Assembly (NCBI GenBank): GCA_030704615.1 | Contig: CM060731.1 | Location: forward strand, 86,780,756 to 86,844,755 | Length of the DNA: 64,000 nucleotides | Direction: 5' to 3' | DNA from: Takakia lepidozioides | Lineage: Eukaryota; Streptophyta; Takakiopsida; Takakiales; Takakiaceae | Shown here: positions 33,708 to 45,700 of the stretch, in pieces | Numbering within the stretch: the first letter of the stretch is position 1 | Layout of the letters: every line of letters starts with the position of its first letter | Program-made: the position numbers and the translations under genes | Notes under the pieces: generated by a model | The model's database searches: none | Told to the model about the DNA's origin: nothing | The model's input: the letters and a program-made list of their open reading frames with translations, nothing else

Positions 33708-34346
33708 CTGGTTTTAAAGTGTAGTTGGCTTTGATTGCCGGGCCCGCACTTACCAAGAAGCACTTGGCTTCCGGTAATGGTTTTGGATGGATCTCATCCT
33801 TTTTCTGGATGTGATTGATTTTTTTTCGTTGGTGTTTTCTTCGTGGTTCATCCTGGATTGGGATGATGGTCGTTGATGATTGTCCTAGTTTGGTTGGTTT
33901 GCATTCATCCATCTTGGAAAGTGGTATGTTTTTAGATGTGCGGCGTGTGCACAGTACGTACTTGCAAATTGGTTTAATGGTTTTGCCCGTATCTTCCGCC
34001 GTCTTTTGGCAATCCGTTGGATTGCGCCGTCGTTCTTGCTCCATGTTATGATCGATGGTTCGTGGTGCATTATTGCCACGGTCGGTGGGGTCATCTGGAG
34101 CGTACATCTCGGAGTTCAACACGATTAGTGATTCGTTGGCCGCTTTGTATTTGTTCACGGTTCTGTAGGGCATGCGTGATGGCCACGGTTCTCCATATGG
34201 TATACGCGGCAGTAATGCCATGCTCTAAATTCGTGGTGGTCGTAAAGCGGTGCCCTGAACTCGTATTGCTACCTTTTTCAATACTTGCTGAACAGCCATC
34301 AACATTACAGGTAAGGGCAACACCTTATTTAGAAAGAAAGGGTTGG
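33708..34346 (-). other. R3 spacer between pol and the extra ORF
   Basis: A basic open frame (33406-34221, 271 codons) covers this spacer but overlaps the start of the extra ORF in another frame and has no visible homologue in R1 or R2. In R2 the same place is occupied by the CACAGCC minisatellite. I treat it as non-coding or unproven. Confidence 0.35.
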
Positions 34347-36136
34347 TTATGACTCTTCTCTTGCTGGATCGTGATGGATGTAAAAAGTGCTGGAGCTTTC
34401 TTGTTCTTCATCTATCATCTGATCTTCTTCATTGGCATACAAATCATGGATGAGGGCTTGGTCGTGTATCCCCTTATAGCCCTTTAACTTGTTGATATTT
34501 AATCGTCCCACAAATTCTTGTTCCAGGGTCTGTAAATCAACAGTTCTATTGTCATGTACCTTTTTGATTTGAAAAGGCCCCATCCATGGCATTTTCAACT
34601 TGCCCCCCAGTTTAACCTTCTTGATCTTTGGTAGCCATAAGACTATTTCTCCATCTTGGCAAGATTTTACTTTCCCTTCCGATACTCTTTTTTTCCGCTG
34701 CACTTGAATTTGTGCCATGTTATCTGCAGCGTCTGCTCGAACTTTTTCCAAGTGGAATAATTCATGTTCCCTGACTCGCAGTGATTCCTCCAGACCCCAT
34801 CGTTCATGAGTTGAGGTTCGTAGTGTGGGTACCATACATTCAATTGGTAATAGTGCTTCTGCTCCATACACTAGTTGAAATGGTGTATGTTTCGTGGTCA
34901 CCTTGTATGATGTCCTGAATGCCCATAGTGCCGTGTTCATTTTGGTGTCCCAATTTGTGCGATTGGCATTCACTATCTTAGTCAAGATAGTGCACAAAAT
35001 CTTGTTGGTAGATTCTGCTTGGCCATTACCCTGAGGGTAATAAGCGGTACTCTTGTGGTGCACAATCATGAATTCCTCTGTCAGGCATTTTATGGCATCA
35101 TTCATAAAATGTGATCCTTGATCACTGACAAACTCCAGTGGACAACCGAATCGGGTGATGATGTTCTCATATAAGAACTTGGTTGTTGACTTGGCAGTGT
35201 TGTCTCTTAATGCCTTGGCCTCTACCCACTTGGTAGTGTAATCAGTGGCTATGAGAATGTATTGGTTCTGTGTATATCCTGCTGGAGGTTTAATGGGTCC
35301 CATGAAGTCTAGCCCCCAACGCTGAAATGGCTCTGTTGGTAATATTGGGTGCATCGTTCCTTTTCCAGTTCTTTCTACTGGTCCCATTCTCTGGCAGACA
35401 TCACACTGTTGACAGTGTTCTGTCTCCAAAAATAGTAGGCCACCAGTAACCTGCTAGTAATATCTTCTTTGCTGTCAGGTCTGAACTGAAGCGTCCTCCT
35501 GCTATTCCTTCATGTAATTCTTGCATCACTGTTTTGGCTTGTTCTTTGTTCACACATCTTCTCATTATGGAATCAATTCCTCTTTTGTACAAAATTCCTC
35601 TTATCACTGTGTATTGCTTGATTTTCATTGAAAGCTTTCTCCTATCATCTTTGGTGTAGTCTTCAGGAAATTTTCATGTGTTCAGATAGTATTTGATTGG
35701 CCATTGCTAATCATCTGGATCTTGATCTTGATTTTGAATGTCTTTTGGTTCCTCCTTGGTGACTGCATAAGTTCCAATGCTAATATTGGCCAATTCTTGA
35801 TCATTTGGCTCCTCGTTTTTCTTGTCATCTCCTTCTGGATCTGACTCCTCCTCAATAATTGGTCCTTCATCAAGGGGTTCGTCTTCATCTGATGAGTCTT
35901 CTTCTTCATCTGTGTCATCCATCAACTTAAGCGAGTCTGAAAGGTCTTGTGCTTCTGGTTGAACAGTAAACAGAAATGCATCGGGAAGTTGATCCTCTAC
36001 TCCTGTTGCAGGTTCTCCAGTAGTAAGTCTTGACAGATGGTCTGCTGTAACATGTAATCTTCTAGGCTTATGAACAACCTCGAAATCATATTCATGAAGA
36101 AGTAATAACCATCGAGCAACCCTGCCACTAGCTAGG
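34347..36136 (-). pseudogene. R3 pol: RNase H end and integrase
   Basis: From 36136 leftward there is the RNase H end (LHVTADHLSRLTTGEPA), an acidic insert (DDTDEEEDSSDEDEP), the integrase zinc-binding part (TVMQELHEG, CQQCDVC) and the catalytic core ([53 protein letters not shown]) within a 360-codon frame, 34347-35429. It ends with a post-integrase SH3-like segment ([14 protein letters not shown]). Integrase after RNase H is the Ty3 order. Reverse transcriptase, protease and gag are cut away by the insertion of transposon D at 36137. Confidence 0.85.
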
Positions 36137-36394
36137 GGGGTTCCTATTCCAGGAGCTCATGAGCCATGAGCTCATGAGCGGGCATGCATGAGCCATGAGC
36201 CGCCAAGTAACACACTACGAATGACGGCAGGTTTTTTTCGGGCAAAAAATGATAAAATAATCGAAAGTAGTATAAGAAGAGTAGGTTTTCGAAGATTTCC
36301 GCGCTCATGCTGGAAGCACTCCGCTCATAAGTAATAGTATCCGCTCGTGACGTCGAGCCACCAGCCCAGGTCATGGAAAAACTGAATACTGGCC

Positions 36395-36735
36395 AATAAC
36401 GGCACCGAAATTACCCCACAACAAGGGACGCGTGCGGAATTACGATCGGGGTTTGCAGACTCCGAACACACAATGAGGACCTGTAACCGTGGATAGTACT
36501 GTTGCAGAACTGCATGATGGTTGGGGATAACGGCGCCGGAATTAGGCACCGGAAAGGAAATAGCCGGCTGAAGGCTCCGGATTGAAGCCAATAACGGCGC
36601 CGAAATTGGGCATCGGAAACCAAATACCCCGCTGAAGCCTCTGGAGTGAAGCCAATAATGGCGCCAAAATTGGGTTTTGGAAAACAAATACCCAGCTCAA
36701 GGCTCCGGAGTGAAGCCAATAACGGCACCGAAATA
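36395..36735. repeat. Palindrome array of element D, 64-bp units
   Basis: Units are aataacGGCGCCgaaatt plus a gaagcctccggagtgaagcc-like spacer. Centres are at 36403, 36534, 36598, 36662 and 36726. The last four are 64 bp apart and the first step is 131. The half-site sequence differs from both A and B. Confidence 0.85.
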
Positions 36736-36954
36736 CATGACATGGCCGAAAACTGCCAGATGCAAACTGTCCTGAAACTGGTGCGGATTTGTCTAATAAA
36801 AGCACACATGTGGGAGGAAATTCGAGTTCTGCCGCATACCACATTGGCAGTGCAACAATGATATATCCCTCTTCTGCCGGCCTCACTCTCATTTTGCTCT
36901 TCTCTCTCTGTACCCATCTCCCTCTGCTCTGTGTTCTTGTTGTGTCGTGAGGCC

Positions 36955-37524
36955 ATGGTGTGCCCGAATCACACCTATCGACGCCAGACGGGACTCATTG
37001 CCCCGAAAGCACATGCCATCATCGTCTTACTAGATGTTTACAGGGACGATCCTCAACTTGTCCAGCTGAGAGCAATGGAGCTTCTTACAGGATTCCACGA
37101 TTCTCCTGGACCTCGTCTGGCGAGCAGGTGGTTCCTGCGCATCATCATGGACCTGGACCTTCCGCTTCACTGGGAGCCGAATAGGTCACGCACAGCGTTG
37201 CTGTATCGATGGAACTGTTGCGAGTGGACGTATGATGAGTGCATAGGTGATAACTTTATGCGTGGACGGACTGGCTCGCAAATTGGGGACATTCTCTTGA
37301 GTTATGAGGATGAGCAGGAGGGGAACACATGGCCCATTGTGAAAATATCGTTCTACAAATGGGGCATTATCGATAAACATGACATCCTCGTTAGTTTCAA
37401 CCGGGCGACAGAATCCGCTGACATCAGTTCAATAACGCACCGAAATAGGCTAGAATGCCCTTGTATCTTGCACACAATGAAGGCTTTCCTCGGATCCATA
37501 ATTAATAGACAGAACCAAAATTAA
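36955..37524 (+). pseudogene. Gene X copy in element D
   Basis: The start MVCPNHTYRRQTG follows pyrimidine-rich DNA. The body matches gene X (LRAMELLTGFH, WFLRIIMDLDLP, SRTALLYRWNCCEWTYDECIGDNF, GDILLSYEDE, GIIDKHDILVSFN). The C-terminus (ITHRNRLECPC...) no longer matches ELVLRxxxVP and is probably frameshifted. The position between the terminal repeat and the transposase shows that gene X belongs to the transposon family. Confidence 0.55.
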
Positions 37525-37779
37525 AAAGCATGCCCACGCCATTCAGGGTCAAAGGCCACATTTCATGTATTGCGGCACCAAAATGCACCTAAAGCCATGG
37601 AAATGCGGCACCACCAAGTGTATATTTCCTGCCAAAAAATATGGTGCAAGAAGATGAATGTAATAGAATTGGGTGGGAATGTCAATTCCACATGTCGAAA
37701 AAATAGAGTAGCGCCGCTATTGCAACAATGAAAGTGGCTGAAAGTGTCTTGCCACTTTCTCCTTCCCGAATGTGGAATG
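37525..37779. other. Spacer between gene X and the transposase in D
   Basis: The two genes converge here. One decayed half-palindrome (ggaaatgcggcaccacc, about 37597-37615) is present. Nothing else is recognised. Confidence 0.4.
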
Positions 37780-38743
37780 TCAACCAGTTCTCCCTGTATC
37801 CTGCCTGAGGGCCTTGTGCAGCTTGTTGAAGCTCAGTGTTGGAGCATGGATGAAGACGTCCACTGCAGATATGCACCTCATGCGCTTCAGAAAAATGTAA
37901 TACACATGTTTGCAGGGGACGTATGTTGCGTTCTTTGATTCCATAACAAGGGAGTCCTCACAGTTGCAGGCTGGGTACTGAGAAACCGTGATTGCATACA
38001 CGACACTGTGCGCAACGGACCCAGCTGTGGACAACTGAAATATGCGCCCCATCCCGGGGTGAGGAACATCCCTGCAACCTTGCACTATGCAGGGCATTGC
38101 AAGGGCGTTGGCCATCCTGGTGTTATTTGCCTTTGTTGGTGGCCGTCGTCTTTTCAGTTTCCCCCACCGATGGGTCGGCCAAGCTGCGGGGTCAGCCATC
38201 GGTATGCGGGGTGAAGAGTTTCTTGTGGGAGGAGGATGACGATTGGGAATTGGATTTTGAGGAACGTTTGTCCTCTCCACCAGTCGAAACCCTGCACATC
38301 CCAGAGCGTCTGCCTCCTCCTGGGTAAGATATGTACCAGTTGCCACAGGCCAGACTGCTGGTGGTTCAGGCATGCCTTGTATACCATACTTGGGCTTGCC
38401 GAACACACATGACATGATGTCGTGCCTGCAGAACCAGAACTCCTTCAGTGTGGTCTCTACAAACTTTGCGCACATAAATCTCCATGTGAAGCAAGAGGCA
38501 GGCACACCGCCCTGCGGGCTCCTCCGAATCATCTCATTACATCTCTGGTTGGTGTCGACACGAATAGCACAACATTTGCCACGAAATGACTGACGAGTCC
38601 GTGCAATTCTCTACTGCGAGGCCGACACATCTCTCTCCACAACTGGGATGCCATATTGGGTAACGATAATGGGAGCAGCATGCTCATCCTCGGGATGTTG
38701 TCCCAAGTCTAGCAGCGATTCCAACGATGCTGCAGGAGAGGGG
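37780..38743 (-). pseudogene. SWIM transposase of element D, C-terminal half
   Basis: The minus-strand frame includes KCCAIRVDTNQRC, FWFCRHDIMSCVFGKPKYG and the SWIM finger ACNCEDSLVMES...YVPCKHVYYIF, ending RQDTGRTG. Just upstream, SASQW of the family is SASQ-stop (TGG to TAG, about 38605-38607). The gene is cut at 38743 by the end of element C, which removes the DDE core and N-terminus. Confidence 0.7.
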
Positions 38744-41700
38744 GAGGTTTACTATTTCATGAGCAGAAACCATGAGCCATGAGCCATGAGCCGCATGAGC
38801 CGCATGAGCGGTGAGCCGAAGTCTAAGACACGCGGATTTCATGAGCGGACTCCTCCAAATTAGGAAATGCGGCAGATTAAATAAGTATTAAAAATAATAG
38901 TTTTTTATTTGACCTTGCCGTTTTTGGAAGTTCCACATCGTGTAATGCGGCAAAGATATGTTGTCAGTAACAAGTCCGTTCATGGTTTTTTAGATCCGCT
39001 CATGGAAATGATTGACCGTGCAACGATAAATCCAGTATACCACGGCAAAAGGACGTCGCATACTGGCCTATATAGAGTATTCCGCGGTTTTACATGCCTT
39101 AACATTGGAATGAAGCTGACCCTTCTGCCGCGATTGAACCAATAGAGTCTGCACCAATAGAGTCTGCAGTACTTCACAATTCTGTCATTTTCGGGTATTC
39201 GGCGGGAAAGATTTGCGACTCAACTGGGAAATGCGGTGCCGCATTAGGGCTCGCACGTGCGAAATTTCTGGGGAGTTTGGTGTTGGCGACGGTCGGCTCC
39301 TTGAAGGCTGGGTGCGACTATCTTGCTATGACGAAGGCCGCATCTACCAGTACCTACGACGTTACTTGGAAATGCGGCGCCGCATTTCCTTGCCGGGGGT
39401 TGAATGAGGAAAGCAAAGTTTGGGAGAGCAGAAAAATAGGAACCCTCCAACAAACAAAAATACAAGCACGTAGAAATAGAAGTGAATGACATAGTATTAT
39501 CTTAGTTCGAGCAAAACAGGTTACTGGTAGGCAAGACATATGTCCGACCTTTCTGTGGCTAGACTCAGAGGTACTTGCAGTAGTACAGTTCTACTACAAC
39601 TGAAACTCCGAAAAGGATGGGCGTACCATGGTTGGGGACCGCAAGCCAAGCTCATTGGTCCCCCGGATCCATATTCAGAAGACTGTGCACCTCTTGGGGG
39701 CTCAACCCTGGTGCATGTATGAAGTGATGAGTTGTGGAATTACACCGGAGTCTCTTTAGGTACACGTAGTACAGATGCTTGCAAGGGCGGTATGATGCCC
39801 CCTTGTTCACCATGATCTAGAAGTCGGTGCAATTGCAGGTGGGTAATTCTGAAATGGTGATGGTGTACACCTCATTGCGAACAGCTGAGCCTGCCGTGGC
39901 CATCTGATACACACGCCCAAAGCCTGGTGGGGGCACTTCTGTCGAGCTCTGGATTATACAGTTCATCCGAAGTGCATTCCCCATCCTCGTCTCGTTCACT
40001 TTTGAGGGAGGTCGCCGCCTCTTCGGTTTTCCCCCAATGGTGTGTAGGATGCTTAGAGCTGTCATGTCCCATTGTTCTTGCTCTCATAGGGGTCGGTGGT
40101 GGAGGCTGTGGAAGCGGAAATGGTTGTCTGGGGACGTCAGTGCGCTGCACCATCCAAAATCCTGCGGTGGTAAGGGCGTCGGCCTCAACCTGACTCAGAT
40201 GGCAGCCTGGTTCCACCGCCCACACCGGGGGAGCCTCTGGCATTGTTTGTATGCCGTACTTGGGCTTTCCATACACGCAAGTCATAATGTCGTGCCTGCA
40301 GAACCAGAACTGGGTGGTTGTCGCCTCCGCAAACTTTGCATGGACAAATCTTTTTGTAAAAGTAGGAGCAGGGACAGCCCCATCTGGATTCCTCCTTATC
40401 ATCTCTAAACAATGTTGCCGTGTATCCACTCGAATTGTGGAACACCTGCCTCGAAACGACGGCTTTGTGCGAGCAATTCTCCACTGTGACACAGACACAG
40501 TCGTCTCCACAATGGCTTGGCCATACTGCATAACAGCGGGCAGAATCTGGGGCAAGCGAGCGGTGGGAATTTCTCGCACGGAATCCCCGTTTGAAGGCGA
40601 TGGCGATCTGGAATTTCTTGGGCTTCCACTGCTGGAAGACACATTGTGCGGCAACATGACGGGACCTCGAGGTGCTGTCCGAATGTTCCTGTCGGATCTC
40701 CAGGAATCCTCTTTGCACCCGGGTTCCTCTTCAATCCTCCGCCTCACAGAGCGAGTACGGACGTCCCCCTCTAGGTGTTCACCTCTGCGGTGCAGAGGCG
40801 TCCCTTTGATCTTCTCTCGTAATGCTGTCGCCTATTTCAGTGGATTCTTCGACCTCGAAGCTATTCGTACCAACAATTCCTCCCTGTCCGGCCCAAAGCC
40901 CCATTGTTTCCCGCTCATGAACTTGTAGTACGTGGCTTGCTGCATGATTGCTCGGTCGATGTCCTCCGTTGTGGCCGTCACTACGTCCACCAGATGTGCG
41001 GCAGAAGACGCTCGCCAGGAGGAGTGGACTGATTCTGCCATATTCGTGTTCGGCATGTCCGTGTCGGAATCCAAGCACCGCTCCTACAAAGACACAAACA
41101 ATGGTGAGGGACCAATGGAAAGGTCCGTAATAGAAAGACAATTGCACGAAAATGACAGCATCATACCTCTCGCATGTACTGTCCAAATTGTCGATACCGG
41201 AAATGCCACCACCCCAACCAGCTGTGCAAGGCTCCCAGATTGGTTGTCTCCACTGCACCTGACGTGTTCCACCAAGCCTCGATGATAGCAAACTTAACCT
41301 CTGCGTCATCAAATGTGGGTGCATCCTTCCATACCGTACAAAGGACACGATGTTCAGCCTGAAATGAGCTAGCAACAAATTTGGTAGTGTAGTGAGATAG
41401 ACTCTGCATCCAATGGAATCCACAGGATCTCTCTTTCCCCTCCATTGGAACATTGGGGTCCTCACCGTACACACGCCGCACCGCTGCCTAGTTGGCCTGA
41501 GCGTTGTCTGCCATGAATCCCCTGAAATTGGGCTCTGGCAATCCCGCCCTTGCCATCTGCTCGTTTATGCCCTCCCACAAATGCATCTCGACTGTGTGTC
41601 CTCCCCGTTCATCTCGCAGATTGCAATCGTCATGAGCCTCTTGGAGTGATAGTCATAAACATGCGCACCCATAGTCACCCACTGATGGTTTGTAATTCGC

Positions 41701-41756
41701 TTGATGTGATCAAACATCACCCAAGCATTCGACAAGTTTCCAGTTGTCATGCGAGT
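38744..41756 (-). mobile_element. Transposon C (left part), inserted in D and cut by R2
   Basis: The left end GAGGTTTACTATTTCATGAG plus ATGAGCC repeats is the inverse of the right end of B. The non-coding part 38850-39740 includes palindromes at 39228-39246 and 39368-39389. The transposase on the minus strand ends abruptly at 41756, where the R2 LTR begins. Confidence 0.75.
39722..41756 (-). pseudogene. SWIM transposase of element C (broken copy)
   Basis: Minus-strand homologue of the B transposase, from TRMTTGNLSNAWVMFDHIKR at the R2 junction to the SWIM finger. Lesions include QANW to QAN-stop (TGG to TAG, about 41489-41491), a frameshift after GEDTQS, one near 40020, and an in-frame TAG inside the SWIM finger after CNCTDF. 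The segment that is frameshifted in B at 28092 and 28805 is open here (EEEPGCKEDSWRSDRNIR; PPSKVNETRMGNA), which confirms the ancestral frame. Confidence 0.75.
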
Positions 41757-42737
41757 TGTCGCGCGGCTTTTACTCACCCATCCCTTGCTATCCGAGGCGG
41801 AAACTCCAAGATAGAAGAGTTGGAAATCTCTAAGTACTCAGCCCGCGCAGAACAATCAGTCATGACCTACAGCTAGTGTATCATGGGGGTGTTTCCTATT
41901 TATTTCCCTTTCCGCATTCATGTTAGCTACCTTACCATTACTAATTAAGTATCAGTTTGCTTCATCAATCTATCGGATTCCATCAACCCATCCATTCATT
42001 CCACAGCTTCACTCAGATCTCTCTACACAGTGTGATTGTATCGTATAAGTATCAGATTATGATTTATCAGGTATCAGGCCGAAGCCATTGTGTCTCTAAT
42101 CTGCTCTACAATATCACTACAGCTTTGTATATAACAAGCATCTACTAATCATCTTTCCTCCTTCACCGTGCTCTCCATCTTTACTCTCCGTCCGATCCCC
42201 TCTCATGCATGACCAAGAAGTCATCCCCCCTGAAGTGCTTCCAAGAATATATATCTGTCCCCTTCTCAGTCCTTGCTTCTCCCTTTATCTTCCTACCCGT
42301 GGCTCTAACCGTTTCCCTCACTAACCGTCGTCCGTGAACTAACATGTTCCATTTGCAGGTGTTGTTCCCCACAGTCGTTCCCTGTCCTGCTCTCCGTTCC
42401 CTCTGGTCGTGACAGTTGTGTCAAGCTGTGACTGGCTGTGTGAAACTGTGACGGGCTGTGACTGGCTGTGCGACTGTGTTTGGCTGTGTCGGGCTGTGAT
42501 GGCTGTGTGTGTGGCTGTGTCGGCTGTGACGGGCTGTGTTGGCTGTGATGGCTGTGTCGGGCTGTGACGAGCTGTGCTAACTGTGTCTGGCTGTGTCGGC
42601 TGTGACGGACTGTGTAACCCCCCTCTAGAGTGCGCTGCTGTCACCCCTAAGGCTCCTGTTGGTCTCAGTCTGTGCAAAAATTAAGGGTACCCTACAGATC
42701 CCGTATAAGTGTCTAAGTCCCAGACAGTCCTCTAACA
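41757..42737 (-). mobile_element. LTR of retrotransposon R2
   Basis: This 981-bp LTR is inverted relative to that of R1 and similar throughout. It starts TGTTAGAGG at 42737 and ends GCGCGACA at 41757. On the minus strand it follows the polypurine tract and the extra ORF, so it is the 3' LTR. It contains a CACAGCC minisatellite (about 42410-42610) shorter than that of R1. The junction splits the C transposase within a Thr-Arg-Met-Thr-Thr motif; actcg is the likely 5-bp target site, but its partner copy is not in the window. Confidence 0.85.
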
Positions 42738-42753
42738 TTACCCCTTCCCCTCT
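42738..42753 (-). promoter_or_regulatory. Polypurine tract of R2
   Basis: The reverse complement reads gagaggggaaggggtaa, adjacent to the LTR start, as in R1. Confidence 0.7.
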
Positions 42754-42776
42754 CAAAAAGCCGTGTCCTCACGGTT

Positions 42777-45700
42777 TACTGATTGCGATTAGCAAACCTT
42801 TGTGAGTGAGCACCTTTCTTACGTTGAGAGTTTCGTGGCGGACTGTGTGTACGAGCCCGAGGTCTGTCACTGGTTGACGGAGATGTTTGAACACTACCAG
42901 GATAAGTGAGGCCCTCTGGAGGCTGATATCGAGGTAACCTTTCAGGCATAGGAGACCCCCGTCGCTTCTTCTCTGCCATCTGAATTGCATAGTCTTCTCC
43001 CATGTCAAAAGAATCCGCTGAAGAAACAATTGTATCAGAATCCTCATCGCCTCTCAGGTGTTTTTATTGTCGAACTTTTTGTGGAATCCTCTGGGCCATA
43101 CAATGTTGTCCTACCATGTCTGGAAGTTTATATTTTACAACTTGCTGTAAACGCTGAACAGCAAAATTGGTGAAGACACTGAGCTCCTTGTCAGTCCAGG
43201 TGAGTGGGGTACCAATTACTTGTGCACCGTGCAAGTATTTCCATGCCACATGTCCCTTATAGAAAATATCATCAATGCCGAAATTCTGTGTTGACAAATC
43301 GTTCCAGGCCGCTTGAAACCATGAACGAATTTGAGAATCCTTTTGCATCATAACTTTTGCCTCATATAGGTACATATGAGGTGGCACTGAAGGTAAGATC
43401 CAATGATCCCCACTGGAATAACTCAGAAAGCGCGCTTGCATCTTGTGCTGCTCAATGTGATAACGTACCAAAAAACAAGCAGCGTAGTATAACCCGCATC
43501 CCATGACAATACTTGCTACCTCCTTGGTCTTGGTATAAATGAATCCATGTACAACTTGGAAGGCAATTAATTCCTTCAACATTGTACTTGCCTCATGCCA
43601 GTATTGTGCAAAGTGATGATCCTCAATATGTCGATTGTTCGGAAGAACTTTAGTCCTAGTTGCCACTGGCAGCCAAATACGCATGATTTGATAGTAATGT
43701 GCGAATGACTGCGGAGGACTAAATTCTTTCCAAGTTAAATCCAACATGATGGGAATTTGGTTGAAGGGCATAATCATAGCCCTACTGTACTCCCTTGCAG
43801 CTGGAGTTTTAGGTGGGTTAAAAGCAGCATTGCCCCATACCTCAGGCTGTGGTGGCTGTGGTGTGGTTGTAGTAACAACAGGTTCAGCTACTGGTACAAT
43901 GACTTGTGGTGGTGTTGGTGGTACTGGCTCTTGTATCATTGGCATCTCCTGCACCTCTTGTGAAGACTGAAAAGCCAAAATTCTGGCTTGTAAATAAGAA
44001 GTCATTAGCTGTTCCTGAGGGATATAGACTCTTTTGTCGATATTTGAAGTGAGGTCCTCCACTTGAGTCTGCAGTCCGTCTACATCCTCCTGTAACTCTG
44101 CTATCCTACTACAGACAATGTCTATAGTAGTTGTGGCAATGTTCTGCACTTGCAGTCTGAGCTCATTCATCTCGCTTTGGGTGAGCTTTCGTGGTGCTTT
44201 GCCCTCCACTGGCCCTTGTGCTAACCAGACCTGCATAAGGCTGTTATCCACCAAGTTGCTTGTGGTTCCTCTGAGAGTGTGCTCCTCTCTGAGTTTGTAC
44301 ACTTCTAACTGCTGTTGTAAAGCCTCCATGCGCTTCATGAGGTTCAACCAAATTCGCATAGGCAGCAAGTAGATTATTAGCTTCCTTCCAAGCCTTGTTA
44401 GTGACCGAGATTTCATTTCTATTGGCCACGAGCGTTTGTTGCAACTCCAGGATGTACTTCTCTTGATCAGCTTCAATCTGCTTGTATTGCTTGAAAGTAT
44501 CCTCATTGCGACAAATTGTATTCTTCATATCGACAATGAGTTTCATTTGCTCAACATTCTCTGCTTCTGCCTTTGTACATTTTTCCGCTTGACTGTTTAT
44601 TTCTTTTGTAGATTGGTCAGTGAATGTAGCACATTGTATCGCCATCCTGTCATGCACTGTCTGCAACTCCGTATGTAGTGCATTCACTTCTTGCAACTTG
44701 GTTTTATGCTGCACCTGTATTTGGTATAGCTGTTGCTTATGTGCTTCGTGCAACTGGTCTTGCGAGGCCTGCCTCAATCAATTGTTCCTTGGCCAATTGC
44801 AAAGCCGCTTCTTATTTTCCAAGTCTGCTGCATCTTGAGAGTGACCTCTTCATCGACCTTGTTTGCACACTCAGTGGCTAGTCGAGCCTCAAACTCCTTC
44901 CTGAGTTCCTCTCTCAAGGCTGTCAATTGGGTAGTTGGAACATGGGATTTGACATAAGTCCCCAACAAATTAAGTGTCTTGCCTATGGAACTCATCAGCA
45001 TTGCCTGTTGAGGGTCATCATGGTGAGGTTGCTGCTGTTCCTCCTGATCCTCAACCGTGTGATGTCTCACGAACCACTCAGGCCATTGTCCCACCGGATT
45101 TTCTTCCTGAACCACTTCATCCATCACCGGTGCTGCAGTGTCTTGACATTCTACCTGTGGTACCTCCGACACAGGTGTGTGTATTATATGCACCTCAGGA
45201 TTTCCCTTGGGCAATTGTGCACCTCTGGAATCTCTGTCTCCTTGACCAGACCAGAATATTCATAGAGAAGGTCCCCTTTTTCAATTTCTGCCACTATATG
45301 TTCTGTAGTTGGAATATCTAACCCTTTTTTCCAACTCAATTATTTCTGGTTGAGCTGCATGGACAACTTGTAACCTTGTGACAAGCCGATCAGCTGGCTG
45401 TGATGGCTGTGATACTGAAGTAACTTCCTCTTCCCTCTCTGAAGGTCTTGCTTCCAGTAATAGCAGTTTTCTGTGCTGCTGTGCCCCTTCCTGCACATGA
45501 GCTTGGGAAACATTATCATGCGGAATCCGTGAAGCCAGTGGATCCGCCACTACAGTCTTTCCCCGTCTCTGCCTCTTAGTCTCGGGTTGCCCTGCTAGTC
45601 CACCCTCACTGTGTGAAGAGCCTTGCTCTTCCATTGCAGTGGTTTTCTGGCTCAAACACTCCCATCTCCTTTCTTTCTTGCACATCAAGTATGCCAGAAT

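Larger units (their letters stand above)
36137..38743. mobile_element. Transposon D (left part), inserted in R3 and cut by C
   Basis: The left end reads GGGGTTCCTATTCCAGGAGC followed by CATGAGCC repeats and joins R3 RNase H coding sequence. Contents are a 64-bp palindrome array, a gene X copy (+) and the C-terminal half of a SWIM transposase (-), which stops where element C begins at 38744. The right part is not seen and would lie beyond C, R2 and E. Confidence 0.65.

Noticed and set aside
40251-40928. Plus-strand 225-codon frame opposite the C transposase
   Set aside because: It is the antisense shadow of the minus-strand transposase; the matching antisense frame appears opposite B as well.
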